A DNA stretch of 64,000 nucleotides from Doris montereyensis (GCA_037039925.1 JAXRKP010000177.1:318501-382500), one strand, 5' to 3'; positions 24,736 to 61,622 are shown, counted from the first letter of the stretch. Numbers and translations are program-made. The notes: generated by a model from the sequence alone, not told the origin.

Positions 24736-25263
24736 TAGAAAAGGAAAAAGAGAAGAAAGCTACTAAACTCAAAACAAAGGAACTAAATATACCAGTAGTA
24801 AAACAGGTATACCAATCTAGGATAAAAAGATTTATCAGTGAGACAGATGGATCTGAATGATAGCACAATAGAAGAAAAGTGGCAGATGTATAAAGAAACA
24901 CTCCTCAGTTGTACTGAAGAGGTCTGTGGTAGGAAACAAATTAAAAGAGATAGGAAAAGAACAGCATGGTAAAATGAGAATGTCAAGACTAAGATCAAAG
25001 AAAAGAAGGATGCCTGGAAGAAATACTTTGCAAACAAAGAGACCAGAGGAAAGGATAGATTATGTGAATAAAAGAACTATCGCCAAAGAAAGGAAAGCAA
25101 AACAGGAACAATGGGAAAAGTTTGGACAAAGACTTCAAGAAAGCTATCAAGGAAATCAAAAGCTGTTCTGGGGGGCAATAAAGAGCATGAGAAAGACCAA
25201 ACATGCCCAATACGACAAATTAAGAATGCCAAAGGATAAATAATGTAAGAAGACAGCGAAATC

Positions 25264-26363
25264 ATGGAAACATGGAGAAAGCATTTTCAACAATTACATA
25301 ATCCCTCCAGAACGTATGAAACAAGGAGTAAAGATCAATTAGTAAGAGTAACAAGTAATCCAGAGGAGGCAGCTGAAGATGTAGATATATTAATGGAAGA
25401 AATCCAAACAACTATAAGAAAAGTGAAATTAGGAAAAGCTCCAGGAGCAGATCAAGTTTATCTAGAAATGATTAAAAACCAAGGAAGAGAGGCAGACAAA
25501 CTACTACATGCAATATGTCAACAAGCATGGAAGTCCAAACAGGTGCCAGACGACTGGAAAAAGGGAATGGTAGTACCAATACCTAAGAAAGGATCAACTA
25601 TGGAATGTTTAAACTATAGAGGGATATCACTACTTAGCGTTCCAGGAAAAGTATATGCCAGGATACTGGAAATGAGACTAAGGAAAAGAGTAGAGGATCA
25701 GATTGAAGAGCATCAGAGTGGATTTAGACCAGGAAGAAGTGTACAAGACCACATATTTACAATCAGACAAATAATAGAAAAATTCCTTGAGAGAAACATT
25801 GACCTGCACGTATGTTTTATTGACTTAAAAAAGGCATTTGACACTGTGAGGAGGGACGAACCATAGCAGTCCTAAAAAGAACACAATGTAGAGCAAAATT
25901 TAATAGAAGCCATTAAAAGTTTTACAATTAACCAACATGTGCAGTGAGAGTAGCTGGAAATATATCTGCAGAATTTGATGTAGATATAGGAGTAAGACAG
26001 GGTTGTATTTTAAGTCCTCTTTTATTTATCACATGTATGGATTCAGTCGCAAAGGCATCCTCAAAAACGAAGAAAATGAATGTAGGTATGCGGAAGCTCA
26101 AACCAGTAAATGTATCAATGCTTTCATTTGCTGATGATTTAGTTCTGTTTGGAAAATCAGAAAGTGACCTTCAGTCAAATATCAACATCATGAACAATGA
26201 ACTAAATAAAAGAGGAATGAGAGTAAATGCAAAGAAAACCAAAACTATGCTAGTAACTAGGAAGCTAAAACACAAAATCTTAAATTCAGAACAAGTTCAA
26301 AGCTACAATTACCTAGGAGTAATGATTAACTCAGAGGGAAAACTAAGAGAAGAAATCAGTTAG
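25264..26363 (+). pseudogene. LINE reverse transcriptase region
   Basis: Two frames joined by a shift near 25866-25940. The first has LGKAPGADQVYLEMIK, VVPIPKKGS, LNYRGISLL, SGFRPGRSVQDHIF and FIDLKKAFDTV. The second has GVRQGCILSPLLF and SFADDLVLFG, the catalytic FADD box. Catalytic Asp residues are still present. Confidence 0.88.
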
Positions 26364-26556
26364 AGAATCCAAAAAGGCAAGTGCAATATATAACCATCTA
26401 GGAAAGGCATTTGTAGGTAAGTGAGAATTGTCAACAAAAACCGAAATGGCAGTATACAACACAGTTTATTGTCCTACTCTCCTCTAAAGGCAAGTGCGAA
26501 ACTTGGACTTTAGACAATATAGAATACAGTAGAGTACAGGCAGCTGAAATGAAATA

Positions 26557-26793
26557 ATGAAATATCTAAGAAGAGTAGTAGAGAAAACTAAAAGAGACAA
26601 AATCATAAACACAACAATGAGAGATCACACCAAAGCAGATGGTATAAACACTAAGATAGAAACAAATCAATTGAGATGGTTTGGGCATGTAAACAAAATG
26701 AATGACAATAGAATAGCTAAATCAGTATACAGTGCTAAAGCCCAAGGTAAAAGACCAAAAGGCAGACCTCGGAGAAAGTGGGAAGAGATATAA
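26557..26793 (+). pseudogene. LINE C-terminal region after RT
   Basis: Encodes YLRRVVEKTKRDK, LRWFGHVNKMND and KGRPRRKWEE, a signature found after RT in RTE-like elements. Confidence 0.75.
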
Positions 26794-27439
26794 AAGAGGC
26801 ACTGAAGCATAGAAATTTAACTTTTTGGAAGGAAACAGAAAATGGGCATCCTGGAGAAAGATCATCTCGGACATCTGAACTCATACACCAAAAGGTAGAA
26901 TGGGAACTGATAAAGAAAGAAAAAAAGATGAAGTCATGTTGTTGGAAATTGATATATTCGTTGTGTTGAGATTGTGTTTACTTTCATCAGATTGAATGTT
27001 ACTGAATTTATTCAATTATCAAAACACCAACCTCCACACAAACAGAGGTATTTGTCCCAGAGAAAAAAAAAGAAAGAAAGAAAAAGAGAATTAAAAAATC
27101 TTTTTAAAGAAAAGAGAGAAGAGCGATGCAGTGATATATCTGAGCGGTGACAACAGAGTGTCCATCCATCATTTAACCACTTTTAATATGAAAAGTTTAT
27201 ACTTTGTCCTTTTTGGTTCTTTTTCTTACATCAAAAGTCTCTATAATTATCAAACATAAATTTGATCTCTCTGACCAGTTTATGACATCTTTTTGCTTTG
27301 GACAGAATGTTAATATTTTCATTACAACATCCTGGGTAATATTATTAATATTATTAAACCATATACAACTTTCTACTTTTACAATTTTATCACAAAATAC
27401 TGTTTTTCCTTCTACTCTTTGCATTTAGATTTCCTAGTA

Positions 27440-27545
27440 AGCTTTTACTTACCAAAGCCAGGAAAACTAAAAGGCCCACCACAGAACTTAAGACCAATTA
27501 CACTAATAAATTCCATCAGAAAAGTATGGTCAATAATCGTCCTTT
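27440..27545 (+). mobile_element. Short RT fragment
   Basis: The plus frame gives LPKPGKLKGPPQNLRPITL and INSIRKVWSIIVL, typical of the first RT motifs of RTE/Jockey-type elements. It is isolated. Confidence 0.6.
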
Positions 27546-27719
27546 ACCAATGAGAAAATACTTAAGACTTCGATAACTTGGAAAGCATCAGCTAGTGCTA
27601 ACTGGCATTTTTAAAAAATTTCAGATAAGTTGTTTACTCTGTTCCCTTATTGCATCGATACATTTGTAATTTGTATATATTTCGCACCTTCAGTCTAAAT
27701 TTTTGCCCTGATTGATACT

Positions 27720-28065
27720 TCCTTTCATTCTTTCTCTCTCATTTCTTCTTTCTAGACACAGTGAGATATAGATCTAGCGTTATAGTTATCCTATTTTTCG
27801 TTCTTGTTTCCCATACTCACACGTCTCTCTCTCCCTTTCTTTCTTCCGTCTTTTTTCTTCCTTTTTCTCTCTCTCTATTTCTCTCCTTCTCTCTATCTTC
27901 TTCTCACCTTTTATTACTTACTTATTTTCATATTTTTATTTCATTCTAGGTCTGAACCTTCCATTCTCGCTCATTCTTCACATCCCCCTCTACTACATTT
28001 CTTTTCATCACTGTCTTTTTCATTCTTTCTTCCTCCTTTCTGTTTTTCTTCTGACACCACATTGT
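27720..28065. repeat. Impure CT-rich tract
   Basis: Irregular pyrimidine-rich sequence (ctttctctct types). ORFs across it are low-complexity. Confidence 0.6.
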
Positions 28066-28094
28066 AGTACTTAGATCTAGACATTTCTCGTTTG

Positions 28095-28130
28095 TTGTCT
28101 GACGAAGGGTTATACCCAAAACGTCACGTG
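28095..28130 (+). ncRNA. Hammerhead-ribozyme-like core, one core base changed
   Basis: Reads CTGACGA, then an AGGG/CCC stem with loop TTATA, then AAAACGTC. A hammerhead core is CUGANGA, stem II, GAAA. Here the G of GAAA is A, so a cleaving ribozyme is unlikely as written. Motifs of this shape are known from Penelope-like and other retroelements. No flanking element was recognised. Confidence 0.4.
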
Positions 28131-28134
28131 TTTT

Positions 28135-29130
28135 TTCTATCTTGATTAGTGGAGTTGTCCCTTATTGTCATATTTCGTCTTTGACTTCACTCCACTGTGG
28201 CTCCTTCATATTATCGTTAAGTATATAAATTACATAGAACAGAGCAACTAAAATGTTGAATTCTTCTCAAATAACAGCAAGATTTAATTCAACCAATCAA
28301 CAAAAATATCACCATACATCAGCATAAGAGGGACAACATATCTTCATCAATATTGAATCCAAAATTTATAACTTTCAAACAGCTTTTACATGTATTTAAA
28401 ACCAATTAATAAACTGCTGACCTGAAAAGCATACAGATATCTCCAAAATACTTAAAGACTCAGCAAGTCTTACTTTTCATTTTAATCCATAGTAAAATGG
28501 TTATTGTGTTCATTCAATCGTTGTCAGTTGGAAACTCATTATCATATACAAATTTAATTTCAATATTTCGATTCGAGAAACAGATTTCCTTTTTGCATCC
28601 ATGCAATAATAAGAAAAACATCTAAATCTCTTGTTGTTGATAAATGTCATTTTTTGATTTCTGTAAAAAAAATAAAAAATTCAGTCACCATGAAGCTAAA
28701 GCATTTAAAGATTAATTTTCTTCTTTCAAAATGATGTAAATAAAATATATCAAGCCTTTCATATTTCTCAGACAAGTTGTTTCTTTTTATTACTGACGAA
28801 ACAATAATGAATTTACATTCCTTCACGTTGGATAAACTTTGTAGTATTACTGTTAGATGGTTGTAACATGAACAAGAGATACTTTCTATTCAGTCAACTT
28901 TTGTTCTGAATACTTGATAAATTATTCAGAAATAAGACTGTCAATATTACAGTACTTCTAGGTCATAATGACTCCACAAAACAAATTTTCAAAACAAGAA
29001 GGAAATGTAACAGGAAAATCTCAAACATTCAAACTCAAAATTCAGACAATGCGAAGAGTGCATCATCGATATTATGAGCATGTAATTTACTCAAACATGT
29101 ACAATGAATAGCAATTTATGTTTTTTTTAA
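28135..29130. other. AT-rich spacer, nothing recognised
   Basis: No coding, RNA or repeat feature could be supported. Confidence 0.5.
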
Positions 29131-29138
29131 TATTGCAG

Positions 29139-29263
29139 ATATTAATGCATGTTTCAAATACAATCAATACAAAGATCTAAGTGAGATTGCAACCCAAGCA
29201 TTTCAGTACACAATATCAAGACAACAGAAATACTGGGAAGACCTTGAGATATCACAGAGATAA
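29139..29263 (+). CDS. Orphan terminal-exon-like ORF, unknown
   Basis: A strong pyrimidine tract and 'attgcag' acceptor precede an open frame that ends at TAA. It encodes about 42 residues including YNQYKDLSEIATQAFQ and RQQKYWEDLEISQR, with an ordinary amphipathic composition. It would enter in phase 1. I found no partner exons on plus, and it may instead be a repeat fragment. Confidence 0.25.
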
Positions 29264-30789
29264 TCGTTATTAAAACAATAATAATTATAACATTAACAAC
29301 CACAAACATTGGTTACAACCACAGGAATAGCAGGGACAAAAAGCACAAAGCAATACCACTATAACTACCACTACTACTACTCATACTACTACTACAACTT
29401 CTATTTTTACTACTACTGCTACTAATAATGTAATAGTGTAATGGCATTGAGGAGAAGAAAGAAGGCAAGGCTGAGACGGATACTAGTATAAACAAATTAT
29501 GGTAATTAAAACAAAGAATACAATAATGACAATACACTCACAATCACAATCATCATGATGATTCTCATTCATTATTCTAATATGTTTTGAAAATATGTAT
29601 GAGTTGGGGCGAGTGAGATATCAATGTCACAGTCAACCCCTGGCCAGTTGCTTAGTCACTTAGTCATAGTCCATATAGCAGAGAGCTAACCCCCCCCCCC
29701 CTTTCTCTCTTGTACTTGTATAGAAAATCCCCCTCTCACTCCCCGAAAAAATTAAAAAAATTCTGTGTTTGTTTATTTCATTGGAATTATCCTGTCCATC
29801 GTATGTGGTTATCTCAGGGTGAATGAATTTTTTTGAAATTTACCACATCCCCCATATGTGCTGATCTCATGGTGGAATTAGAGGAAACAGCTAGATATGA
29901 AAGATAAGTGCAAGATTACTAGCGAAGAAGTAAGACCTACCAGTAGCTGCCACCAACTGCCCACGGATAAATGAAGAGGAAGCAACAAAATGAAAGGCAC
30001 ATAAAATAAAAGAGTGGAAAGAAAGAAGAAGAATCTCCCAGCAACACACTTCAACTGGCCACTAACAAGCAAACAAACAAAAATAGAAATGGAGAAGCAG
30101 AGAGAGAGAGAGAGAGTAGGCTGACTGATATAATCTTAAATTAACATTTAAGTTCTGTTTAGGTAGTGGGGCCAAAAAAAAGACAGGTCTGACACTAACA
30201 TGGCTAGTTCCTAAAATAACAAAACCCATTGCATTTGATGAACAATGCTGAATCTTTGTACAGATAAACACAAAAATTATTTAAAGACCACACGCAGGAA
30301 TAAATATAATAATAACAATACAATTAGAAAGACAATATGCAACAGAAATTTGTGATTTTTTAAAATTTCTTCTTTTGATCTCATCTTTGTTCATTGAGAA
30401 TGAGATGTCAATTCAACCAGATGACAATTCTGTCCCCTGAACCTAAAAATAAAAAGAAACAAAGCCCATAAATCTTAGGGAGCAAACTGTCTGGGTTCAA
30501 CACAAAGGCATAACAAATTGCAACAAAGAAGAAATCTATACAAAGCACACACAGGGGTTTTACAACAGCATACTAGTACAATGTACTTTCATTTTTAGAG
30601 TTGCTGTAAAGAGGAAAAATACTGACGTTCCTCTTGAATTTATCAAACAGATTCAGTGTAAAATTGTACTCCATATGAAAATACCTCATCCAGTCCTATG
30701 ACTGCGCCAGTCATCAGGGGGACCTGAGGATAAAAGAAGATGACATTCTCTGCCAGGCAGTTCTGCTTAAGGCAGTCAATAATATGTCC

Positions 30790-31325
30790 GGGAAGGTCAG
30801 CTGTGTCCAGTCTTTGATGCTATCGGACCAGCTCTTGCATGGCCTTCCACCTCTCTGTTCTCCCTCAACCATGCCTTGTAATATGTAATATTATTTTTGA
30901 GAGGGTGTCTCACTACATGGTCAAACCATGCCAGTGCCAATTTTTGTCGTGTCACTGCTGCTAGGAGAGGTACTACTACTAGAGGGCCCTCGAGGTCAGT
31001 CACCATGCTCTGTATATAATTGTTTGTATTGTGGTCTCTGTACGAAATGCGGAATAGTCTCCCTAGGGACTTGGTCTCGAAAGCCTGTATTTTCTCGTCT
31101 GCCTTCAACAACCAGCAACCTGAAGAGCTTGAGTTTTGATCGGAAGCTGATGTTGCTCTTCCACATCCTATTCAATGAGGCCATCACTGATATGGCTATA
31201 GCAATCTGGATCTGGATTTCTGCCGTGTAGGTACATGTATCATCTTTTGACAGGGTGGCTCCCAGGTGCTTCCAAGGCTTTGCCATTCATGGCAACCGTT
31301 GATTTGCAGACAACATCGACCTAAT
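30790..31325 (-). mobile_element. RTE-like LINE 3' part, broken
   Basis: Minus frames give VAMNGKALEAPG, MASLNRMWKSNISFRSKLKL, KIQAFETKSLGRLFRISYRD and LAWFDHVVRH. This is the order seen in the C-terminal half of RTE-type ORFs (LGATLSKD, RLLRISYR, WFGHV). It belongs to a different lineage from the 23.6-kb LINE. Confidence 0.7.
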
Positions 31326-31336
31326 GGGGGGCAGTT

Positions 31337-31800
31337 ACAAGCTTCAAGGCCTCATAAATAGATTTGTTGCAAGAGTAACAGCAGATGGAATGGAAGTCAG
31401 CATAGAAAAATCCAAAGGTAATGGTGAATAGCATGAACACCACCAGTGCTAACATGGCCATGAATGCTCCAACTTCAGACTATGACGACGAGAAAATTGA
31501 AGAGTGTTATGAACAGCTAGACTCCATCATTGCATGCAAAAGACCATAGAAAAGATATTCTCATAATTCAAGGTGACTGGAATGACAAGGTAGGCCCAGA
31601 TGCACACCATAACTGGGCAGGAACAGAGGGTTGTTTCAGTTTTCAGCATTGGAGAAACGAATGACAGAAGCCTCCGTCTACTGGAATTTTGCCAAAAAAC
31701 CATTGTCTCACTTTGGCCAACACTCTTCTACATCCTCAAAATCTATCAAGAGGTGCAACCTGGCACTCACCTAATGTGAAGGTCTATAATAATCATATTC
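31337..31800 (+). mobile_element. RTE-like LINE pieces in opposite orientation and scrambled order
   Basis: The plus frames first give an RT piece (LQGLINRFVARVTADGMEV, SIEKSK). An endonuclease piece follows (APTSDYDDEKIEECYEQL, SIGETNDRSLRLLEF-like, LTLANTLLHPQNLSRGATW). In an intact element the endonuclease comes first, so the pieces were rearranged. Confidence 0.65.
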
Positions 31801-32156
31801 GCACCACAACGTTACATTATTATATGGCAATACTTTCAAGTAAAATTGATTTGTGCAGACACTCAAAGCAAGTATACAAATACCATTGTCAGGGACCATC
31901 ATGGGGATCCTGCCCCAAGAATAGGGAATTCCACATACCTAAATAACACGCCCGCATGTTAATCCATTAGACATGATGGCCATGGTGATCTAGCTGGGTG
32001 GACAAAATCCCTGCACCCGAACCCGGCATGTTGCCCCTTATTAGCAATTTCGCATGGTGCATGGTACGATATGAACCTGGCGTAAGGGTGACCACTAAGT
32101 AGTTATTTAGTCAGGCCACCTCAGTACGCCCAGGAAATTGAAAGAAATCTTGGTGC

Positions 32157-32172
32157 CCCCCCCCCCCCCCCC
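32157..32172. repeat. C homopolymer
   Basis: About 16 C in a row, set in a stretch without recognised genes (31.8-32.8 kb). Confidence 0.9.
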
Positions 32173-32814
32173 GTCGTCCTGCCATGATGGTCACCAGGTT
32201 TTGGGGGTCCAGCCCTAAATAACTGGGCCTTTTTACCTAAAGACTATAAGCAGACCTGCCTCAGCAACAGGACAAAGCAAGACTTGGCATTGAAAGGGGG
32301 CCTCTTCCATACCCAATGTATTTATGGGGTCCCTAATCACCATGGAATTAAGCGGCAGGTATCCGTAACTGGTCTCTGCCAACAGGGGCTATACAGGTGT
32401 AGATGGTTGTCGTTTCAATCAACCCTAGGAACTCAAATGACTCAGGTCCCAGTCTGAGTCAGTAAGTCAGGGACCACGATGCTGGAAAGGGATATGTGTC
32501 TGTTCTCTTTAACTTCTATGTACAAGAATCGGGGTACATTAACATTAAGATACATGTGCACTATGCAATGTGTAGTATTGAACAACACTTTTCCAGCCGA
32601 AAATCCTTCCACCGACAATTCTTTGTGATTTACCATTTCCCTAGATATTGCCCACATAGCAAATTTAATACATTAAGACTTGGAAGTTCAGTCAGATCTG
32701 CAAAAATTCGTTCAAGCTGTAGTACGAGCTTTGGAAGCAATCTTTGAAATTTGACAAAGCATTCATTCAATGATCATCGAAGTGGACTTCAATTTTAAAG
32801 GATATTTCATGGAA

Positions 32815-33005
32815 GTAAGTATTTAGGGAAAATTCTGTGTCAAATTGATTTGATTGAAATGATGGAAGTAAGTATTTAGGGGAAAATTCTGTGTCAAGCT
32901 GATCTGATAGAAATGGTGGACGTATTTAGGGAAAATTATGTGTCAAATTGATCTGATTGAAAGGATGAAAGTATTTAGGGAAAATTCTGTGTCAAATCTG
33001 ATTGA
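32815..33005. repeat. About 55-bp tandem repeat, 4 units
   Basis: Units share 'gtatttagggaaaattctgt' and 'gtcaaattgatctgattg'. Confidence 0.85.
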
Positions 33006-33059
33006 AATCCCGAGTACAGACAAATCAAAGAATTACATACTGTGCTAATTTTAAAAAAG

Positions 33060-33150
33060 GACAAATAATAACAAATGGTAATAATAATAACAAATGGTAC
33101 TTATACAGCGTTTAACCCCGTAGGAGATGGGCTCTAAGCACTTTACAATG
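33060..33150. repeat. Dispersed 'agcg...aagcactttacaa' repeat
   Basis: 'acttatacagcgtttaa' and 'tctaagcactttacaatgg' resemble a repeat widespread in animals. A related copy starts at 43.93 kb. Confidence 0.4.
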
Positions 33151-33998
33151 GCAGTAAAACAACATATAATGCATAGTATGACAAAACATAGCCATATTCA
33201 AATGCATTACAATGCAAAAAGATGGAATTTTAGTCCTGATTTAAAAGCCGTTTGTGAACTAGCACACCTAATCCGTGGGTGGAGGGAGTGCCAGAAATGT
33301 GCAGCCAAGAATTCAATCAAATGATCGTTTACTAATTTTGCGATTTCTTTTTCGTTTTACTAGAAGCGTTTATCATTATTTGATCTTATTTTTCTTATCG
33401 GGGTATAGATATGCAAGAGATGTTTGGTTTAACCCTTACGTTGTCACCCATTTTACACCAGATGTCTTTGCCATTGACATGCATTTTTGGCTGAAATCCG
33501 TAGAAGTGAGTCATATCAGGAAAAAAATCTCATTTCTTAACTACAATAGATATTCAATTGAAACTTTCAGGACATACTAATGATATAATGTGCTACAAGA
33601 ATAACTATTCAAAGTATGCAAATGAGGTCATGTGATTATGGCAGCCATCTTGGATTTTGACAATTTATGTTTTTTGGTCATATCTCAGTGAAAAACGACA
33701 GTTTATGGTCACAAAATACACCATTGTGAAGCATATTATGGGCTAATCATCATTTGTGGGTTGTATTGTAGTGAGGACGAGAGAAAAGGGAGGAATTGGA
33801 CAATAATGTGAAAAAAATACAATTATTCATGTTGCATGACAAACACAAAAATGCAATTATTAAGAACAAATACACAAAATGACACGAAAACAGTAATCAA
33901 GAGTTTTAAATTTTATTTTACTGAGCTGTGCTGTCTCAGTAAGTCTTCTATTCTTGTGTTTTCTGTGTTGTCATGTGTCACATATGTCTCTAATTTTC

Positions 33999-34197
33999 AA
34001 ATATTCCCAGTGCCAGGCACTAGCGTCACCAGTGCCACGCCCTCTTTTACTTGTGTTCTTTCCCGAAGAACCTCATACACTTCGTTGTCACTGTCAGAGT
34101 CAATAAGCTCTTCAACACCTCTATCATATTCGCTGCACCATGGATCATCACTATCTTCAACTCTAGCCTTGTCAGAATCAGATTCATAATGGTGCAT
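33999..34197 (-). CDS. Acidic ORF, possibly a transposase N-terminus remnant
   Basis: 66 residues, very acidic at the start (YESDSDKARVEDSDD, LIDSDSDNEVYEVL). The frame continues upstream of the Met through one stop (DMDFNDE*I). Asp/Ser-rich starts like this occur in piggyBac-type transposases, but no DDE domain is nearby. Function unknown. Confidence 0.3.
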
Positions 34198-34589
34198 AAT
34201 CTATTCATCATTGAAATCCATGTCGGAAAAATAGGTAAAATCCGGGTCAAATCGACAAATTTTGAACGGAAAAAAATTCATGCAGTAGCAGCAGTCTATT
34301 ACAATGGCAGGGAAACTACTCTAAATAACAATTACTTCGTTTTATTTTATATTCTGCTTTTTAATGGAGCTGGTCAAGTTTCAACCACAGTCGAAGTCGG
34401 CAATACGAATGACAACCTAAAGTTTCGAATATAGTCGAACTTTGCAAAGTAAGGGATAAATTGGGCTGTCGCTGGTGAGAACTTTATAGACAATACTGCT
34501 TACTTTATATATAATTCATTCTGGCATTATGCAATTTATGAGAGAGAGGTGTAGCAGATATATATATATATATATAATATACATACATG

Positions 34590-35729
<1,140 letters not shown>

Positions 35730-35812
<83 letters not shown>
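35730..35812. repeat. (TA)n microsatellite
   Basis: About 41 TA units directly outside the right end of the TIR element. Confidence 0.97.
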
Positions 35813-35817
<5 letters not shown>

Positions 35818-36520
35818 TATGATATACACAATGGATATGCAATTTAATGCTTAAGCACATAATCAATGGATGATTTCTGAGAAACAAAAGATAATCTAAT
35901 AATACTTTAATGCCTTCACCAAGGACGATTTACTAACTATTAAAGTTTAAGTACAAAAATCCCCTAGATTAGGTTGTCTTATGTTTTTAATGTTACGACA
36001 TTTCTCCACATCAGTCAAATGGATTTTCTTTCTTTCTTTATGAGTCCCATTCTACCTTTTGGTATATACATAAATAAAATATTGATTTTGTTACATTAGG
36101 GAGAAAAATCCAAATTTGAATTTTCTTAAACTATATAAATAAATACAATATTAAGTATCAGTGAGATCTGTCCATCCTTTATAGTAACAAAGAAGCTATT
36201 GACAACAGCGTATTTTCAGTTGTGAACTGAAAACTGAGAGTGACTTATAAAAAAGAAGGGAGAAATAGAGGAAAGGGGCGGGCAGAGAGAGAATCGAGAA
36301 ATGTTAGTTGATTTGCCAAGAACAAAATTTCCTCTCAACCAGCGCGCTTGGTGTAAAAATGTTTTCTTCACACAAAAACATCACGACCTATCACATGCAT
36401 GATTTATGTTGTTGTTTCATTGGTCACATTTTATTACATGGCATGTAAAACATTTCAATGTTTCTGCATCTCCTTTGCTTTCGTTTTCATTTTAAATACT
36501 AAACATAATCAGAGCACGCC

Positions 36521-59226
<22,706 letters not shown>

Positions 59227-59723
59227 CTAATTACAGGGGAGAATAAGATATTATATAAATTCAAAAAGTATTTTTTTTATACATGAAATATTGGCATAAT
59301 AAAAGAGCAACATGAACATTTTCATTGGAGTATATGAATAAATTAAGAACTTTTAAAGCTCTCATCTTGCATTCTGTGTGTTAGTGTTATCTAATTTTTT
59401 GGGTGATGTGAGCTAACATTATTTGTATGCAGCACTCAATGATCAAAGGAAACAAAGAGACTTAATTTCATTACTTCTGTCTCTGTCTGTCTCTCTTTCT
59501 TTCTCTCTTACTGTCTGTCGGTCTCTGTCCCTCTATCTAAAATTTTGTTCTCCTTTCACATTAAATTATTGTGATTATAATGCGTAACTTTACTTTTTTT
59601 TACTTACTTATTTTTTCCAATGATGTTATAAAGTTTTGTTTTGTGTTTGAACATAATAAGTTTATTCTCAGTGCCTTAGAGCATTTAAATGGATTTGTGC
59701 ACTTAATAAATCAATTATTACTC

Positions 59724-60403
59724 CAGTGATGTCAGCCTATGAATCTATGAACCCCTCGCCTGAGAACTCAGTCTGCCTAAGAACTCGCTACTTCTGTGCA
59801 ACAAAATTTGTCTTATCTAAAACCACCTCCTTAAGACCCCACTAATAGCCCAATCCGCCTTAGGATCCAGTCTGATCGTGAGCTGAGAATCATGAAAAAG
59901 ACATTCACACTCAGTCTAATGCTATTAATTGCCGATAACAACATGTGATATGTTGCAAGTGAATCATAGAAGGGCAGGTGCAAAGTTTATTGCATTGGTC
60001 CGGACATTTGTAGGTGTTATAAACATGCCAAATTGGTGTGTCAGACACTGACTGGCAGGCATCAGGAAGACTCACCACCTGCCTTGTCCACATTTACTGG
60101 CCATCTGTGACCAGGCCTTGGTGCCTCAGGTACGACAGACGATAGAAGATTGCGTAGCTGTCGTGTGCCAAGATGTGGAGGCAAGGCATTTACGCGGCTC
60201 GCATTGCAACATCAAAGACAGGTGACAGACAGGGTAAGGACAGCCCTCTTAATGTTGTGAGTTTTCTCAAGCCGTCATGCATTTGTGATGAGCTGTCCTC
60301 TTTTCTGATTGGCTGAAGTGTTTTCAACACGGGAGTGATTGCACAAATCACTACATTACTATTTCTGTCTCCCGAAGACCGGATTCTTAGGAGGACACCA
60401 CTG
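59724..60403. mobile_element. 680-bp TIR element (family C) upstream of MAP2K5
   Basis: The left end cagtgatgtcagcctatgaa and the right end reversed cagtggtgtcctcctaagaa agree at most positions. TA follows the right end. Repeated 'cctaagaac' motifs lie inside the left arm. No coding region. It starts about 500 bases upstream of MAP2K5 exon 1. Confidence 0.6.
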
Positions 60404-60966
60404 TATTATTATTTTTTAATTATCTAAGTTGTCGTAAAGGCTGATGAGTTTTAGTGAGGTCTTTCAAATAGTTTCAACCACCCGCTGCTGTACTTGAAGT
60501 CAGATTCAACACAATGTTTATCATCCAGTTCTGTTGCTTTGAGTGTCACTCAGGATGTCGCCGTTGACAAAACTATTTCAGCGATGGGCATCGGCGAACC
60601 ACAATGCAAGGGCTGCATCCAGGTCTTGACATTTAGCTGTCTTTCTTCTTGCTGCTATGTTGTAACGTAATACAGAACTAAAATATCCCAAGTTTACTTC
60701 TTTCTTTAAAACAATGATGATTTCATTCAATACACGGCATCTATGCAGTTTTATGCAAATTAGCTTACCTTACTCACTGAAGGAAGCTTTCTCATGAGCT
60801 GTTATACTGCTCAAAACTACTCACTTTCAACTGCTTGGCTAAATGGTAGACTTCAGTCCCATGTAAGACTAGCAAATGTCTCACTGTGTGTCTCAAATTC
60901 CATGTCACATTCTCGTGTCAATCTCTTGTTGTCAGATGTCTTAGTTCGTATCATGTCACCTTGTGT

Positions 60967-61215
<249 letters not shown>

Positions 61216-61414
61216 AAAGAGATAGATCTCAGAGTGCAATCTCAGGTATTTTTCTTCCTTTCTTTCTTTCTTTATTCCGCACAAAAACTAAGCACTAACT
61301 TTTTATCTAACCCCATCAAAATTAACTCTCTTTATCATGTCCCTTGTTTGGGACCCAACTATGGTACTCCTTCCATAATTGGGACCCTGCCATTATTTTA
61401 ATATCTGCAGCACC

Positions 61415-61525
61415 GCAACCGGCTTTTTCCGTCCTGTCCTAGCAAACCGTGTAGCACAAAGGCCGGCTTTTGCCGTCTTCCTCCTCCAAACCATGTGTCG
61501 CGAAGGCCGGATATTTCCGTGTGGA
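61415..61525. repeat. About 43-bp tandem repeat, 2.5 units
   Basis: 'ggccggcttttgccgtc' recurs with 'aaaccgtgt' and 'aaaccatgtgt' spacers. Confidence 0.6.
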
Positions 61526-61622
61526 TGGGGTTACCCTCAAAATGGGTATATTTTCATTGTATTTCCACTCATTGACTCAAATAAGGCTTAAAACTAGCTT
61601 TCTCATTAGCCAGCCAATCATA

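Larger units (their letters stand above)
23555..26945 (+). mobile_element. Near full-length non-LTR retrotransposon (RTE-like), inactive
   Basis: The element runs from the 'ggcagtggacaggtaagc' start, which it shares with the minus copy at 41.4 kb. It then has a 5' leader with three imperfect 'cctgctgccttgca' repeats, an apurinic endonuclease, a reverse transcriptase and a C-terminal region with LRWFGHV and GRPRRKWEE. The RTE-like label rests on that C-terminal signature. At least four breaks (stops or frame shifts) interrupt the reading frame. Pieces of the same family lie at 18.0, 36.9 and 40.2 kb. Confidence 0.85.

Noticed and set aside
30797..31286. Overlapping minus ORFs as a host gene
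   Set aside because: The motifs (RISYRDHNT, WFDHV) are those of an RTE-type retrotransposon.
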